Shown here piece by piece: positions 6,253-17,042 of a DNA stretch of 27,793 nucleotides. The position numbers and the translations under genes were made by a program. Source of the DNA: DASZOC01 sp035550975 (GTDB lineage: Bacteria > Actinomycetota > CADDZG01 > WHSQ01); contig DASZOC010000018.1 of NCBI GenBank assembly GCA_035550975.1, positions 1 to 27,793 of the forward strand, in the 5' to 3' direction. Numbering within the stretch: position 1 is the stretch's first letter; each line of letters begins with the position of its first letter. The notes below the pieces were generated by a model. That model was not told where the DNA came from, did no database searches, and saw only the letters and a list, made by a program, of their open reading frames with translations.

Positions 6253-7470
6253 ATGAGAACAGGACTGATCGCCGCGGGCGCGATCGCGGCTTGCTTCGCA
6301 GCGCTCGGTGCGTGTACGCCGTCACCGGAAGGGGCCACCGAGCGATCGGGGTCCGTGACGGCGTTCCCGTCGGATTCAGCGCATCGGGTTGCCTCGGCGA
6401 GACCCCGCTCAGACAAACCACCTTCAAGCCCTACGCGTCCGCCAGCAAGAACGCTGGGACCCACCAGTGAATGCGACGGACTCGGGCCTGCTCTCCGCTG
6501 GGGGCAGATCACTTATCTGGAAGATGGCGAATTGCGAGCCGCGGCCGTCACGGCTGAGGACGTGACGTGTCTGGTGGATCTCGGTGACCTTGCGGCGAAT
6601 ATCAGGTCCCCGATATGGAGCCCCTTAGGTGACCGAGTTCTGCTCGGCGATCGGGCGTTGTCGCAAGATGGAACGGCGACACAGAAACTGTTTCCCCTCG
6701 GCGTCATACCCGGGTGGTCGCGTCCGAAAGGCACGTCCCTCGTCTACGTCGATAGCAAAGGCGCTCTGATGAAGCGCTCGAGCTACGGCGGGGAGCCGAT
6801 GAATATCGGCTTCCTCGATCGCCATGACGCCGTTACGTACCACCCTGCGGGAGAGCACGTAGCGACTTCCGGCGTCGCTGAAGACGGAACCTACGGGCTT
6901 TATCTAGCGACCAACATCGGAGGTGAGCCTCGGCTTGTGGCGCGCGGGGAGGCCGCTCGGTTCATCACCAACCTTGATTTCTCTGAGGACGGGCGTTGGC
7001 TCTACTACACGGCGCGGCACGGCGCCCGAGACTGGCACCTACACCGGCTCCTACTGGGTGAGAACGCAAAACTCGAGACGTTGGCGAAAGCGGAGAAGAA
7101 CTTCCAGTACACGGTCTCCCCTTTCAATGCCGACATGCTTGCGTGGTTCGTCGCAGGCGATTGCGCGGCGGGACAGAACGGCACCTTCGAGGTTCGTTTA
7201 CGCGGCCACAGCGAGGGACCGGAGATGCGGCGGGGCCAACGGTTCGACAGACGGAACATCCATGTCGTCGGATGGCTTCGCAGCGCGAAGTTGGTGGTCC
7301 GTGCGGCCACGACCGGGTGCAGCACCGCTAACCCGGGCGACGTCTACGTCCTGTCCACGAATGAAGCCCCGCGACTCATCCACAAGGAGAACTACGGCAG
7401 CGTGTCAGTGAGAATTCCGATGCCGCCGCCGCCGCCGCCGCCCGGTGAGGAACAAGAGGTGGTGGCTTGA
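6253..7470 (+). CDS. lipoprotein with TolB-like beta-propeller repeats
   Basis: 405 residues. The lipobox LGAC with Cys21 ends an N-terminal signal sequence, so the protein should be lipid-anchored outside the membrane. After a Pro/Ser-rich linker (about 25-70), the region 80-385 shows propeller-type repeats of the PD40/TolB kind, such as SPIWSPLGDRVLL, AVTYHPAGEHVATS and NLDFSEDGRWLYYT, with about 40-60 residues between blades. The C-terminus is a run of seven prolines followed by GEEQEVVA, encoded by a CCG microsatellite (7423-7440). No Tol-Pal genes are nearby, so TolB function is not implied. The substrate or partner is unknown. It is divergent from the LPFTG gene and convergent with secA. 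Confidence 0.8.
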   Translation: MRTGLIAAGAIAACFAALGACTPSPEGATERSGSVTAFPSDSAHRVASARPRSDKPPSSPTRPPARTLGPTSECDGLGPALRWGQITYLEDGELRAAAVTAEDVTCLVDLGDLAANIRSPIWSPLGDRVLLGDRALSQDGTATQKLFPLGVIPGWSRPKGTSLVYVDSKGALMKRSSYGGEPMNIGFLDRHDAVTYHPAGEHVATSGVAEDGTYGLYLATNIGGEPRLVARGEAARFITNLDFSEDGRWLYYTARHGARDWHLHRLLLGENAKLETLAKAEKNFQYTVSPFNADMLAWFVAGDCAAGQNGTFEVRLRGHSEGPEMRRGQRFDRRNIHVVGWLRSAKLVVRAATTGCSTANPGDVYVLSTNEAPRLIHKENYGSVSVRIPMPPPPPPPGEEQEVVA

Positions 7471-7482
7471 TAGTCACCACCT
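7457..7482 (+). terminator. hairpin overlapping the lipoprotein stop codon
   Basis: A perfect 8-bp stem AGGTGGTG/CACCACCT with a 10-nt loop spans the TGA stop. It lacks a U-tract, but its place between convergent genes (lipoprotein plus, secA minus) suits a terminator. Confidence 0.45.
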
Positions 7483-7555
7483 AGCGGCCGGTCGGTCGCT
7501 CGGCGGGGGTCGGTCGATCCCGAAGGTGCACTAACCCGGAAGACACGCGTCCCAA

Positions 7556-10303
<2,748 letters not shown>

Positions 10304-10312
10304 GAGCGGCCC

Positions 10313-10318
10313 ATTATC
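10313..10318 (-). promoter_or_regulatory. -10 box of secA
   Basis: GATAAT, five of six matches to TATAAT, lies 9 nt before the secA ATG. This would give a leader of only a few bases. No Shine-Dalgarno precedes the ATG. Confidence 0.4.
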
Positions 10319-10384
10319 GTCGCCCCACGCGGCTACGGCACCTGCGCCCTACGGGGTGCGACTGCTAGGCGAAACCCGTGCGCT

Positions 10385-11071
10385 TTACTTGATGTCCAGG
10401 AGCTTCTCGCGCACCGCGTAGACGACGGCTTCCATCCGGGAGTGCAAGTGGAGCTTTTCCAGGATGTTGCGGACGTGGTTCTTCACGGTGTTCTCGGAGA
10501 TGAACAGCTCGGCCCCGATGTCTCGGTTGTTCATGCCCTTCGCAACGAGCTTCAGGACCTCGAGCTCGCGGTCGGTCAGCCGGGGGCCGGGAACCTGCGT
10601 GCGCTCGTCGCGGCGCTTCACCATCGTGGCGAACTCGTTCAGGAGCTTCGCGGCCATAGACGGCGAGATGAGCGATTGTCCGGCGTGAACCTGCCTCACC
10701 GCGTCGGCGACCTCCTCGATCGAGATCTCCTTGAGCAGGTAGCCAGAGGCTCCGGCCTTGATCGCCTCGTAGAGGTCCGCTTCCTCGTCGGAGATCGTCA
10801 GCATCAGGATCCTGGTCGACGGGAGGGTGTCTTTGATGGCCCGCGTCGCCTCGATACCCGACCGCTTCGGCATCCGGACATCCATCAGGACCACGTCGGG
10901 GGTCGTCGCCTCGGCTCGCTCGACGGCTTCGTGCCCGTCCGATGCCTCACCCACGACTTCGATATCGGGCTCGCCGTCGAGCACCATCTCGAGTCCACGG
11001 CGGAACAATGCGTGGTCATCTACGACTAGGACCTTGATCGCTTCGTCGTTCGATGCCTTCGCCTCGACCAC
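10385..11071 (-). CDS. NarL/FixJ-type response regulator
   Basis: 228 residues. The receiver domain (about 12-130) has acidic residues D18/D19, phospho-acceptor D64 (VLMDVRMP), T in LMLTIS and K in LLKEIS. A LuxR-type helix-turn-helix follows (about 163-226) with LTDRELEVLKLVAKGMNNRDIG and the recognition helix NTVKNHVRNIL. It begins with GTG at 11071, with AGGGGG 5-6 nt upstream. No histidine kinase is in the window, so it is an orphan here and its partner and targets are unknown. The receiver is most like the DegU/LiaR group. Confidence 0.92.
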   Translation of the reverse strand: MVEAKASNDEAIKVLVVDDHALFRRGLEMVLDGEPDIEVVGEASDGHEAVERAEATTPDVVLMDVRMPKRSGIEATRAIKDTLPSTRILMLTISDEEADLYEAIKAGASGYLLKEISIEEVADAVRQVHAGQSLISPSMAAKLLNEFATMVKRRDERTQVPGPRLTDRELEVLKLVAKGMNNRDIGAELFISENTVKNHVRNILEKLHLHSRMEAVVYAVREKLLDIK

Positions 11072-11114
11072 CGGTCCCCCTGTCCGTAAGCGGTCATTAC
11101 CGCCTATACCTGCG

Positions 11115-11120
11115 ATTGTA
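11115..11120 (-). promoter_or_regulatory. -10 box of the response regulator gene
   Basis: TACAAT (five of six to consensus) lies 44 nt before GTG 11071. That gives a leader of about 37 nt carrying the AGGGGG ribosome binding site. The intergenic stretch 11072-11238 contains nothing else that I can assign. Confidence 0.45.
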
Positions 11121-11238
11121 TGCAGCGAAGCACTACTTGTTCCCTAAGCAATCATGCCTAGATATCTGAGGGGGGCCCGTATTTGCGTGATCCGGGGCCG
11201 GGGATGACTACTTCAGGCCGGTCCGCCGGCACTCCCGG

Positions 11239-11844
11239 TCACGCCCGACATGCAACCGCCAGCTCGACCCGGGCGGCGCCCGCGTCCCGCAGGGCTCCTG
11301 CGCAGGCACGAGCAGTCGCACCCGTCGTCACGAGGTCGTCGACCAGGAGCACCGCTCCGCTACACCGGCGGGACGAGAAGGCGCCGAGCAGGTTCGCGCG
11401 CCGCTCGGCAGCAGACAGCCCCGCCTGGTCGGGACGCACGAGCCGGCGCGCCAGCAGCCGGTGAGCGGGGAGCCCCAGCCCCTGGGCCACACCGGCGGCG
11501 ATGACCTCGGCGTGGTCGAAACCGCGGCGCCTGATGTCTCGTTTACGCGCGGGCACCCACGTCACGCTGGCCGCGAGCGAGCCCGCTGCGCGGATCGCGT
11601 GGACGACGCCGACGACCAGCGGCGAGGCGGCGTCCCTGCGGCCGCGGAGCTTCACGGCTAGCATCAGGTCGCGTGCGGCGCCGTCGTAAGCCCACGGACA
11701 GTGGATCGCTGCGATCCCGGGTACGGGGGCGTGCTCGACCGGAGGCGACAGCGCACCCGCGCACGCGCCGCACAACCAGGTCCCGCGCGTAGCACAGCCG
11801 GCACACATCCTCCGTGCGCACAAGTCGAGCGGTGATACGGACAT
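11239..11844 (-). CDS. comF: ComF family phosphoribosyltransferase-like protein
   Basis: 201 residues. An N-terminal zinc-finger-like Cys cluster (C9, C14, C17, and C-G-A-C near 25-28) is followed by a type I PRTase fold. The PRPP loop VLLVDDLVTTGATA is near 167-180 and the R-R-R-G-F-D-H motif near 110 is typical of ComF. The family takes part in handling incoming DNA in competence and in homologues of unknown role. It follows ahcY by 31 nt and may have its own leaderless promoter. No other competence genes are present here, so a DNA-uptake role is not supported by context. Confidence 0.88.
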   Translation of the reverse strand: MSVSPLDLCARRMCAGCATRGTWLCGACAGALSPPVEHAPVPGIAAIHCPWAYDGAARDLMLAVKLRGRRDAASPLVVGVVHAIRAAGSLAASVTWVPARKRDIRRRGFDHAEVIAAGVAQGLGLPAHRLLARRLVRPDQAGLSAAERRANLLGAFSSRRCSGAVLLVDDLVTTGATARACAGALRDAGAARVELAVACRA

Positions 11845-11850
11845 CCACCG

Positions 11851-11856
11851 AGGCTA
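11851..11856 (-). promoter_or_regulatory. -10 box of a possible leaderless comF promoter
   Basis: TAGCCT lies 6 nt before the comF ATG, just downstream of the ahcY stop. The same hexamer at the same spacing precedes the DUF3499 gene. The intervening CGGTGG could also act as a weak ribosome binding site. Confidence 0.4.
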
Positions 11857-11875
11857 CGGAGTGGGTGTGACGTGA

Positions 11876-13135
11876 CTAGGTGCCTTCCTCCCACGCCTCG
11901 AGGTAGGCCCCCTGCTCCGTGGTCAGCTCGTCGATCCGGACGCCCATGGTCTCGAGCTTGAGGCGCGCGACCTCTTTGTCGATGTCCTCGGGCACCTCGT
12001 AGACCTTCTTTTCGAGGCTCTCCGCATTCGCGACCAGCCACTCGCACGACAGAGCTTGGTTCGCGAAGGACATGTCCATGACCGCCGCGGGGTGGCCTTC
12101 CGCCGCCGCCAGGTTGACGAGGCGGCCCTCGGACAGCACGTAGATCCGGCGGTCGCCCGATAGCTCGAACTCGTCGACCTCGTGTCGCACGCGGCGTCTG
12201 GCGGTGGCCATCTTCTTCAGCGACGCGAGGTCCAACTCGATGTCGAAGTGCCCCGCGTTGGCGAGGATCGCTCCGTCCTTCATCAGCTCGAAGTGGTCGG
12301 GACCGAGGACGTGCTTGTTACCCGTGACGGTGATGAACACGTCGCCTTGCGTGGCGGCTTCGCGGCCCGGGAGCACGCGGAACCCGTCCATCGCGGCCTC
12401 GAGCGCGCGCGTGGGGTCTATCTCGGTCACGACGACGTCGGCGCCCATCCCTTTGGCACGGGACGCCACGCCACGCCCGCACATCCCGTAGCCGCACACG
12501 ACGACGGTGCGGCCGGCCAGCAGCAGGTTCGTCGCGCGCAGGATCCCGTCGATCGCCGACTGCCCGGTTCCGTAGCGGTTGTCGAACAGGTGCTTCGTGT
12601 CGGCATTGTTGATCGCCACCACGGGATAAGCGAGGACGCCGTTCGCCTCCATCGACCGCAACCGGATGACGCCCGTCGTCGTCTCCTCGGTCCCGCCGAT
12701 GATGTCCTCGAGTTGCTCGCGACGCTGCTGATGCAACATCGTGACGAGGTCCCCGCCGTCGTCCATCGTGATCTTCGGCCGACGATCTAGCGCGGCCTCG
12801 ATGTGGGCGTAGTACTGCGTCTCGTTCACGCCGCGGATGGCGAACGTCGGGATGCCGTACGAGTGGACGAGGCTCGCCGCGATCTCGTCCTGCGTCGAAA
12901 GAGGGTTCGACGCGCACAGAGCGACATCGGCGCCTCCTGCCGACAACGTGCGCATCAGGTTCGCGGTCTCGCTCGTAACGTGCAGGCACGCAGCGATCGA
13001 GGTGCCTTCAAGCGGCCGCTCCTTCTCGAAGCGGTCACGGATCCGCGCGAGGACGGGCATCTGCCGGTCCGCCCACTCGATGCGGAGCCTGCCCTCGTCC
13101 GCCTGTGCTGCGTCTCGTACCTCACCTACGGTCAT
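11876..13135 (-). CDS. ahcY: adenosylhomocysteinase
   Basis: 419 residues. It hydrolyses S-adenosylhomocysteine to adenosine and homocysteine with tightly bound NAD. Visible motifs are HVTSETANL and CASNPLSTQDE in the substrate domain, NNADTKHLFDNRYGTGQS around the catalytic Lys/Asp, the dinucleotide site VVVCGYGMCGRG, and HPAAVMDMSF near the C-terminus. The C-terminal tail ends EEGT and lacks the KPDHYRY-type tail of eukaryotic and many proteobacterial enzymes, as in the shorter archaeal/Thermotoga-like form. GAGGAGA lies 4 nt before the ATG. It starts 9 nt after the pgi/pmi gene in the manB operon. Its homocysteine could feed the transsulfuration pair at 21.8-24.3 kb. Confidence 0.97.
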   Translation of the reverse strand: MTVGEVRDAAQADEGRLRIEWADRQMPVLARIRDRFEKERPLEGTSIAACLHVTSETANLMRTLSAGGADVALCASNPLSTQDEIAASLVHSYGIPTFAIRGVNETQYYAHIEAALDRRPKITMDDGGDLVTMLHQQRREQLEDIIGGTEETTTGVIRLRSMEANGVLAYPVVAINNADTKHLFDNRYGTGQSAIDGILRATNLLLAGRTVVVCGYGMCGRGVASRAKGMGADVVVTEIDPTRALEAAMDGFRVLPGREAATQGDVFITVTGNKHVLGPDHFELMKDGAILANAGHFDIELDLASLKKMATARRRVRHEVDEFELSGDRRIYVLSEGRLVNLAAAEGHPAAVMDMSFANQALSCEWLVANAESLEKKVYEVPEDIDKEVARLKLETMGVRIDELTTEQGAYLEAWEEGT

Positions 13136-13144
13136 GTCTTCTCC

Positions 13145-14215
13145 TCAGTTGTCGCGCAGCTCGGACTTGAGCTGCATGATCACTTCCACCGGCCCGGGAT
13201 CGACGTCGTAGCCGAAACCAACGTAGATCGCGGCGAGTTGCGTAACGAAGATCAGCGAGAGGAGCCGCGCTAGTGGCCCGTCACCGCGCGACGGGACCTC
13301 GATGACCTCGGCAAGGGAGCCCTCGATCAGACGCCGCGTTATCTGGAAGCGCAGCGCGACGCGTTCGTGCTCGCCGCCGTCGCGCAACAGCACCGCGACG
13401 AACCTCTCGGATGTCAGGTCCTCGAGCTGGTTCCAGCCGACGATCTCGTTGTGGTCGAGCTCCGGGAGCTCGTGCCAGAACGCAGGCGTCTTGCCGTACT
13501 CGTTCAGGTCACACTTGAAGCGGTACGCGGCGGTCGCTCCAAGACCGGCCCCGCCGTAAACGACCGGGATCCGGCCCGCGATGCGTGCAGCGAGGTCCTT
13601 GGCGGGGTTCTCGATGCGGGGCGTGTCGCGGTGGCACGTGGAGGCGATCTCGCTCAGCACCTTCACGGCCTCGTCGACGTCGGCCGTCATGTCGGGAACC
13701 AGCTCCATCTGGGTCAAGACCGCGAGGATCGGCAGCGTCAGATAACCGAGCGAGGCGCGCGGCTGCAGCCCGGCAGGTATGCCGACGTGGGCGAAACCAC
13801 GGGACGCGGCCGTCGCAGCCAGCGGCCCTCCCGACGACACCGTCACCACACGCGCGCCTCGTTCGAGGACCTCGTCGAGCGCGGCCTGGGTCTCCTCGGT
13901 GCTTCCCGAATACGACACGGCGAAGGCGAGCGTGTTGCGCCCGACCCAACCGGGGATCGGCCCGTAGCTCTTGATCGTCCGGAACGGAAGCGGCAGCCGG
14001 GGCTCGACCACCGCCTGCACGACGTCGCCGGAAACCCCTGACCCGCCCATCCCCAGGACGACGATCGAGTCGATGCCGCCGGCGTCCGGCAGTCCGCTCG
14101 TGGCACGTCCTATCTCCCATGCTTCGCGACACTGCTCCGCGAACCGCTCGATCGCGTCCAGGACGTCTTCGGAGTCGAGCGCGGCGAGCGCCTCGAGATC
14201 GTCGAGATCAGCCAC
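13145..14215 (-). CDS. bifunctional phosphoglucose/phosphomannose isomerase (SIS domain)
   Basis: 356 residues with two SIS sugar-isomerase folds. Motifs include VVLGMGGSGVSGDV near 50-63, the phosphate-binding SYSGSTEETQ near 100-109, and ELPELDHNEIVGW in the C-terminal catalytic region. The family interconverts glucose-6-P or mannose-6-P with fructose-6-P. The M. tuberculosis relative is Rv3256c, also next to manB. It starts at GTG 14215 and overlaps the Trm112-like gene by 8 nt, a sign of coupled translation. Placement between phosphomannomutase and ahcY argues for supplying mannose-6-P to glycan synthesis. Confidence 0.92.
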   Translation of the reverse strand: MADLDDLEALAALDSEDVLDAIERFAEQCREAWEIGRATSGLPDAGGIDSIVVLGMGGSGVSGDVVQAVVEPRLPLPFRTIKSYGPIPGWVGRNTLAFAVSYSGSTEETQAALDEVLERGARVVTVSSGGPLAATAASRGFAHVGIPAGLQPRASLGYLTLPILAVLTQMELVPDMTADVDEAVKVLSEIASTCHRDTPRIENPAKDLAARIAGRIPVVYGGAGLGATAAYRFKCDLNEYGKTPAFWHELPELDHNEIVGWNQLEDLTSERFVAVLLRDGGEHERVALRFQITRRLIEGSLAEVIEVPSRGDGPLARLLSLIFVTQLAAIYVGFGYDVDPGPVEVIMQLKSELRDN

Positions 14216-14384
14216 TTGGCTTCTCGGCCTCGTCGATCAGCATCACCGGGATGTCGTCCCGTACCGGATAGCGGTAGCGACATTCACCGGTGCACTCGAT
14301 CACCTGCTCGGACTCGTGATAGGTGACCTCACCGCGACAGTTCGGGCACGCGAGGATCTCGAGAAGTTTTTCGTCGACCGCCAT
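14208..14384 (-). CDS. Trm112/UPF0434 family small zinc protein
   Basis: 58 residues. M-A-V-D-E-K-L-L-E-I-L-A-C-P-N-C opens the protein, and four Cys (C13, C16, C31, C35) can form a zinc site. YPVRDDIPVMLIDEA near 39-53 is the family signature. Trm112 proteins activate methyltransferases that modify tRNA, rRNA or release factors. The bacterial small form is less well understood. Its ATG shares one base with the manB stop (TGATG) and its 3' end overlaps the pgi/pmi start, so it is wedged into the operon. Confidence 0.9.
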   Translation of the reverse strand: MAVDEKLLEILACPNCRGEVTYHESEQVIECTGECRYRYPVRDDIPVMLIDEAEKPSG

Positions 14385-15739
14385 CACGAGCCTCCCCTGA
14401 TCACCTTCAGCACCTCCGCAACCTTCTCATCCTTCAGCTCTTTGGTCCGCGCTTCGAGGTTGAGCCGCAGCAGGGGCTCCGTATTCGACGGACGGCAGTT
14501 GAACCACCAGTCTCGGTACTCGACCGTCAGGCCGTCCTCACGATCCTGCCGTCCGTCGGCATACGCGCGCGCAAGCTCTTCGATCGACGCCTGTTGGTCG
14601 GCGACCTCGGAGTTGATCTCACCCGAGTCGTAATATCGCTCGAACGGCTTCAGCAGCTTCGACAACGGTTGCCCGGAGTCGGACAGCGCCTCGAGGACGA
14701 TCAACGCCGCGATCATCCCCGAGTCGGCGCGGAAGTTGTCTCGGAAGTAGTAGTGGCCGGAATGCTCACCCCCGAATATCGCGCCGGTCTCGGCCATGAC
14801 CTCTTTGATGAACGAGTGCCCCACGCGGGTGCGCACGGGCCGCCCGCCGTTCTCGCGGATCACCTCCGGGACGGTCCAGGAACAGATCAGGTTGTAGATC
14901 ACCGTCTCGCCGGGACCGCGCTTGAGCAGACGGTCCGCGACCATCGCGGTGGTGGACGAGCCCGACACGAGATCGGTCTTCTCGTCGACGAGGAACATCC
15001 GGTCGGCGTCGCCGTCGAAAGCGATCCCACAAGCGCAGCCATGGTCGACGACCGCTCGCTGCAGGTCGATCAAGTTTGCGGCCTCGATCGGGTTCGCGGG
15101 GTGATTCGGGAAGGTTCCGTCGAGCTCGAAATACAGCGGCACGACGTCGAAAGGCAGCCGGTCGAAGACGATCGGCACCGTCTTTCCCGCCATGCCGTTC
15201 CCCGCGTCGATCGCGACCTTGAGCGGCTTCAGCTTCGAGGTGTCTATGAACGTCTTGCAGTGGCGCGCGTAATCCGGGAGGACGTCGTAGCTCTCGACTT
15301 TCCCGCTGGCGCCCGCCGGGGCCGCCCGGGCGGGACGCTCCGAGCTCCGCGCCAGCTCCTTGATGTCGAGCAGGCCGGTGTCTTCGGCGATAGGAGCCGC
15401 CTGCTGACGGCACAGCTTGATCCCGTTGTAGCGGCCCGGATTGTGGGAGGCGGTGAACATGGCACCGGGTAGCGACAGCTTGCCCGAGGCGTAATAGAGG
15501 GCGTCGGTGGACACCTCTCCAACGTCGACGACACCGGCCCCCGCAGCCGTCACGCCCTCGGCAAACGCGCCCGCGAGAGCCGGCGACGACACCCGCATAT
15601 CGCGTCCGACCACGATGCGAGAGGCGTCCGTGAAGGCCGCGAAAGCCCCTCCGATGCGCCGCGCGGCGTCCTCGTCCAGCTCCTCGGGATAGACCCCCCG
15701 GACGTCGTAGGCCTTGAAGATCCGGTCCAGGTCGCTCAT
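14384..15739 (-). CDS. manB: phosphomannomutase/phosphoglucomutase
   Basis: 451 residues, alpha-D-phosphohexomutase family. The catalytic phosphoserine loop is TASHNP (S98), the Mg site is FDGDADRMF near 240, the sugar-binding loop is GGEHSGHYYF and the phosphate-binding loop is RPSNTEPLLR near 415-424. It interconverts the 6- and 1-phosphates of mannose and probably glucose, giving mannose-1-P for GDP-mannose. It is the first gene of the manB, trm112-like, pgi/pmi, ahcY run and is divergent from whiB. The same manB-whiB neighbourhood occurs in mycobacteria (Rv3257c, whiB2). Confidence 0.95.
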   Translation of the reverse strand: MSDLDRIFKAYDVRGVYPEELDEDAARRIGGAFAAFTDASRIVVGRDMRVSSPALAGAFAEGVTAAGAGVVDVGEVSTDALYYASGKLSLPGAMFTASHNPGRYNGIKLCRQQAAPIAEDTGLLDIKELARSSERPARAAPAGASGKVESYDVLPDYARHCKTFIDTSKLKPLKVAIDAGNGMAGKTVPIVFDRLPFDVVPLYFELDGTFPNHPANPIEAANLIDLQRAVVDHGCACGIAFDGDADRMFLVDEKTDLVSGSSTTAMVADRLLKRGPGETVIYNLICSWTVPEVIRENGGRPVRTRVGHSFIKEVMAETGAIFGGEHSGHYYFRDNFRADSGMIAALIVLEALSDSGQPLSKLLKPFERYYDSGEINSEVADQQASIEELARAYADGRQDREDGLTVEYRDWWFNCRPSNTEPLLRLNLEARTKELKDEKVAEVLKVIRGGS

Positions 15740-15748
15740 CGGCCGGTC

Positions 15749-15754
15749 ATCCTA
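15749..15754 (-). promoter_or_regulatory. -10 box of the manB operon
   Basis: TAGGAT lies 9 nt before the manB ATG on the minus strand. The leader would be only about 2-3 nt. No clear -35. Confidence 0.4.
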
Positions 15755-15790
15755 GGCGGTGCCCGGCGGTGGACTCCCAGAAATCGCCCG

Positions 15791-15819
15791 TTGACTAGCG
15801 CCGCGATGTGACCCACCAT
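15791..15819 (+). promoter_or_regulatory. promoter of whiB, probably leaderless
   Basis: TTGACT (15791-15796) is a good -35. After a 17-bp spacer CACCAT (15814-15819) is a weak -10, and exactly 7 nt later comes GTG 15827. No Shine-Dalgarno is present. Confidence 0.5.
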
Positions 15820-15826
15820 TTTCGAT

Positions 15827-16096
15827 GTGAACGCGAACCGGCTCCTTCCGGAACTCGAATGGCGAGAGCGCGCGGCGTGCCTGGCGTACCCGGCGATCCT
15901 CTTCTTCGGTGTCGACGATGCCGAGAACCCGGCCGAACGCAGGATCCGCGAAGACGAAGCGAAGCGGATCTGCGCGACCTGCGAAGTGCGCGCGGAGTGC
16001 CTCGAATACGCCCTCGCGACGAAAGAGCCGTATGGCATCTGGGGCGGCCTGAACGAGCTAGAGCGTAAGGCTCGCCTGCAAGGCCGCGCCAGCTAA
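15827..16096 (+). CDS. whiB: WhiB-family iron-sulfur transcription factor
   Basis: 89 residues. Four Cys that should bind a [4Fe-4S] cluster are C18, C49, C52 and C58 (CxxCxxxxxC), followed by GIWGG (70-74), the family turn that contacts sigma factor. The basic tail ERKARLQGR fits the DNA-contacting region. WhiB proteins are confined to Actinomycetota and their phages, which fixes the phylum. The place next to manB suggests the WhiB2/WhmD group, linked to septation in mycobacteria and Streptomyces. The start is GTG 15827. An ATG two bases earlier is out of frame and runs at once into TGA. Confidence 0.95.
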   Translation: MNANRLLPELEWRERAACLAYPAILFFGVDDAENPAERRIREDEAKRICATCEVRAECLEYALATKEPYGIWGGLNELERKARLQGRAS

Positions 16097-16109
16097 GTCC
16101 CGCCGCGGC

Positions 16110-16115
16110 TAGGGT
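16110..16115 (+). promoter_or_regulatory. -10 box of a leaderless acetyltransferase promoter
   Basis: TAGGGT lies 6 nt before GTG 16122. The intervening CCGGAG could double as a very short-spaced ribosome binding site. Confidence 0.4.
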
Positions 16116-16121
16116 CCGGAG

Positions 16122-16796
16122 GTGTCGGAACGCCGGCCCGGACCCCTGGACCTCCTGTCGAAGACCATCACGCGCCTGGCCGCGCGCGGCCCGGGTGAGG
16201 TGATGGCGCTCGCCGGCAACCGGCTCCGCGACACCGTCACCTCGGAGGGAAGTCTCGTCATCCTTCAACGCGCGGCCGGCGATGGCCCGGGCGAGCGAGA
16301 CGACATCACCCTGCGCAGGGCGACACCGGAGGACGGCGTCAGGTATGCCCGCGACATCGGGACGGACTCACCCGGTACGTTCACGAAGAGGGTCACCCCC
16401 CGCACGTGGTGCTACGTGGTCGAGGCAGACGACGCTCGCCTGCTCCACGCGACGTGGTGCACGATCGCCGGCGCGTGGACCAGGGAGATCGCGGCGTGTC
16501 TCGTGCCTCCGCGCGACTCCGCCTACGTCTACGAGTCGTTCACCCGGTCGGATGCACGGGGCAAGGGCATCTACCCGTTCGCTCTCAGAGGGATCGCATC
16601 GGACCTCGCGGCAACCGGCACGCAGCGGGTGTGGGTAGGCGTCGAGGCCGACAACTTCCCGTCACTGCGAGCGGTCGCCAAGGCTGGCTTCGAAGCGGCG
16701 TCGCAGATCTGTTTCGAGCGGCGGTGGGGGCGGGTGCGCGTGACCTCCGACGCCCCGCCCGATGGTCTTGGGATCCAACCGGAGTGCCCTCGATAG
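16122..16796 (+). CDS. GNAT-family N-acetyltransferase
   Basis: 224 residues. An N-terminal helical stretch of about 50 residues precedes a GNAT fold. The acetyl-CoA loop is R-S-D-A-R-G-K-G-I-Y near 141-150, followed by helix PFALRGIASDLA, and the late strand reads VWVGVEADNFPSLRAVAKAGFEAA with the usual N-x-x-S-x-x-x-x-x-K-x-G-F pattern. The substrate is unknown. It lies 25 nt after whiB on the same strand. GTG 16122 is preferred to ATG 16203 because of the -10 box and because the N-terminal helix looks genuinely coded. Confidence 0.8.
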   Translation: MSERRPGPLDLLSKTITRLAARGPGEVMALAGNRLRDTVTSEGSLVILQRAAGDGPGERDDITLRRATPEDGVRYARDIGTDSPGTFTKRVTPRTWCYVVEADDARLLHATWCTIAGAWTREIAACLVPPRDSAYVYESFTRSDARGKGIYPFALRGIASDLAATGTQRVWVGVEADNFPSLRAVAKAGFEAASQICFERRWGRVRVTSDAPPDGLGIQPECPR

Positions 16797-16886
16797 GCCT
16801 TTTGGGCTATGGCGCTTTCGCGGGGGCCGAGGGATAATCTCCCATGAGGGGCGCACCACGAAAGCCTGATTCGGGTTTGCGGGTGC
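16793..16886 (+). other. hairpin-rich tail after the acetyltransferase gene
   Basis: Three inverted repeats follow or overlap the stop codon: ATAGGCC/GGGCTAT around TTTT (16793-16810, one mismatch), GGGA/TCCC (16831-16843), and a longer imperfect stem GCACC/GGTGC with inner pairs (16853-16886). The first may end transcription. The remainder of the 246-bp gap up to 17042 shows no gene that I can support. Confidence 0.35.
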
Positions 16887-17042
16887 TCGGTCGCCATCTC
16901 CGACGATACGCCTCGAGGTGGAGCTCAGGCTCGGCTTCGGGACGCTGACCGGCACGACCCCCTCAACTGGCACCTGCTGCCGGAACGACGGTCCAGGCGT
17001 CCGGGTACCCGCATCTCCCGTCACACAGCCAGCGGGGCCCGC

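Noticed and set aside
6253..7470. Calling the propeller lipoprotein TolB
   Set aside because: It has only propeller-type repeats, with no TolB N-terminal domain and no tol/pal neighbours.
16662..17024. Minus-strand open frame whose translation (DAGTRTPGPS) recalls frames over tRNA genes
   Set aside because: I could not fold a cloverleaf on either strand: there is no matching acceptor stem, anticodon arm or GGTTCGA-type T-loop.
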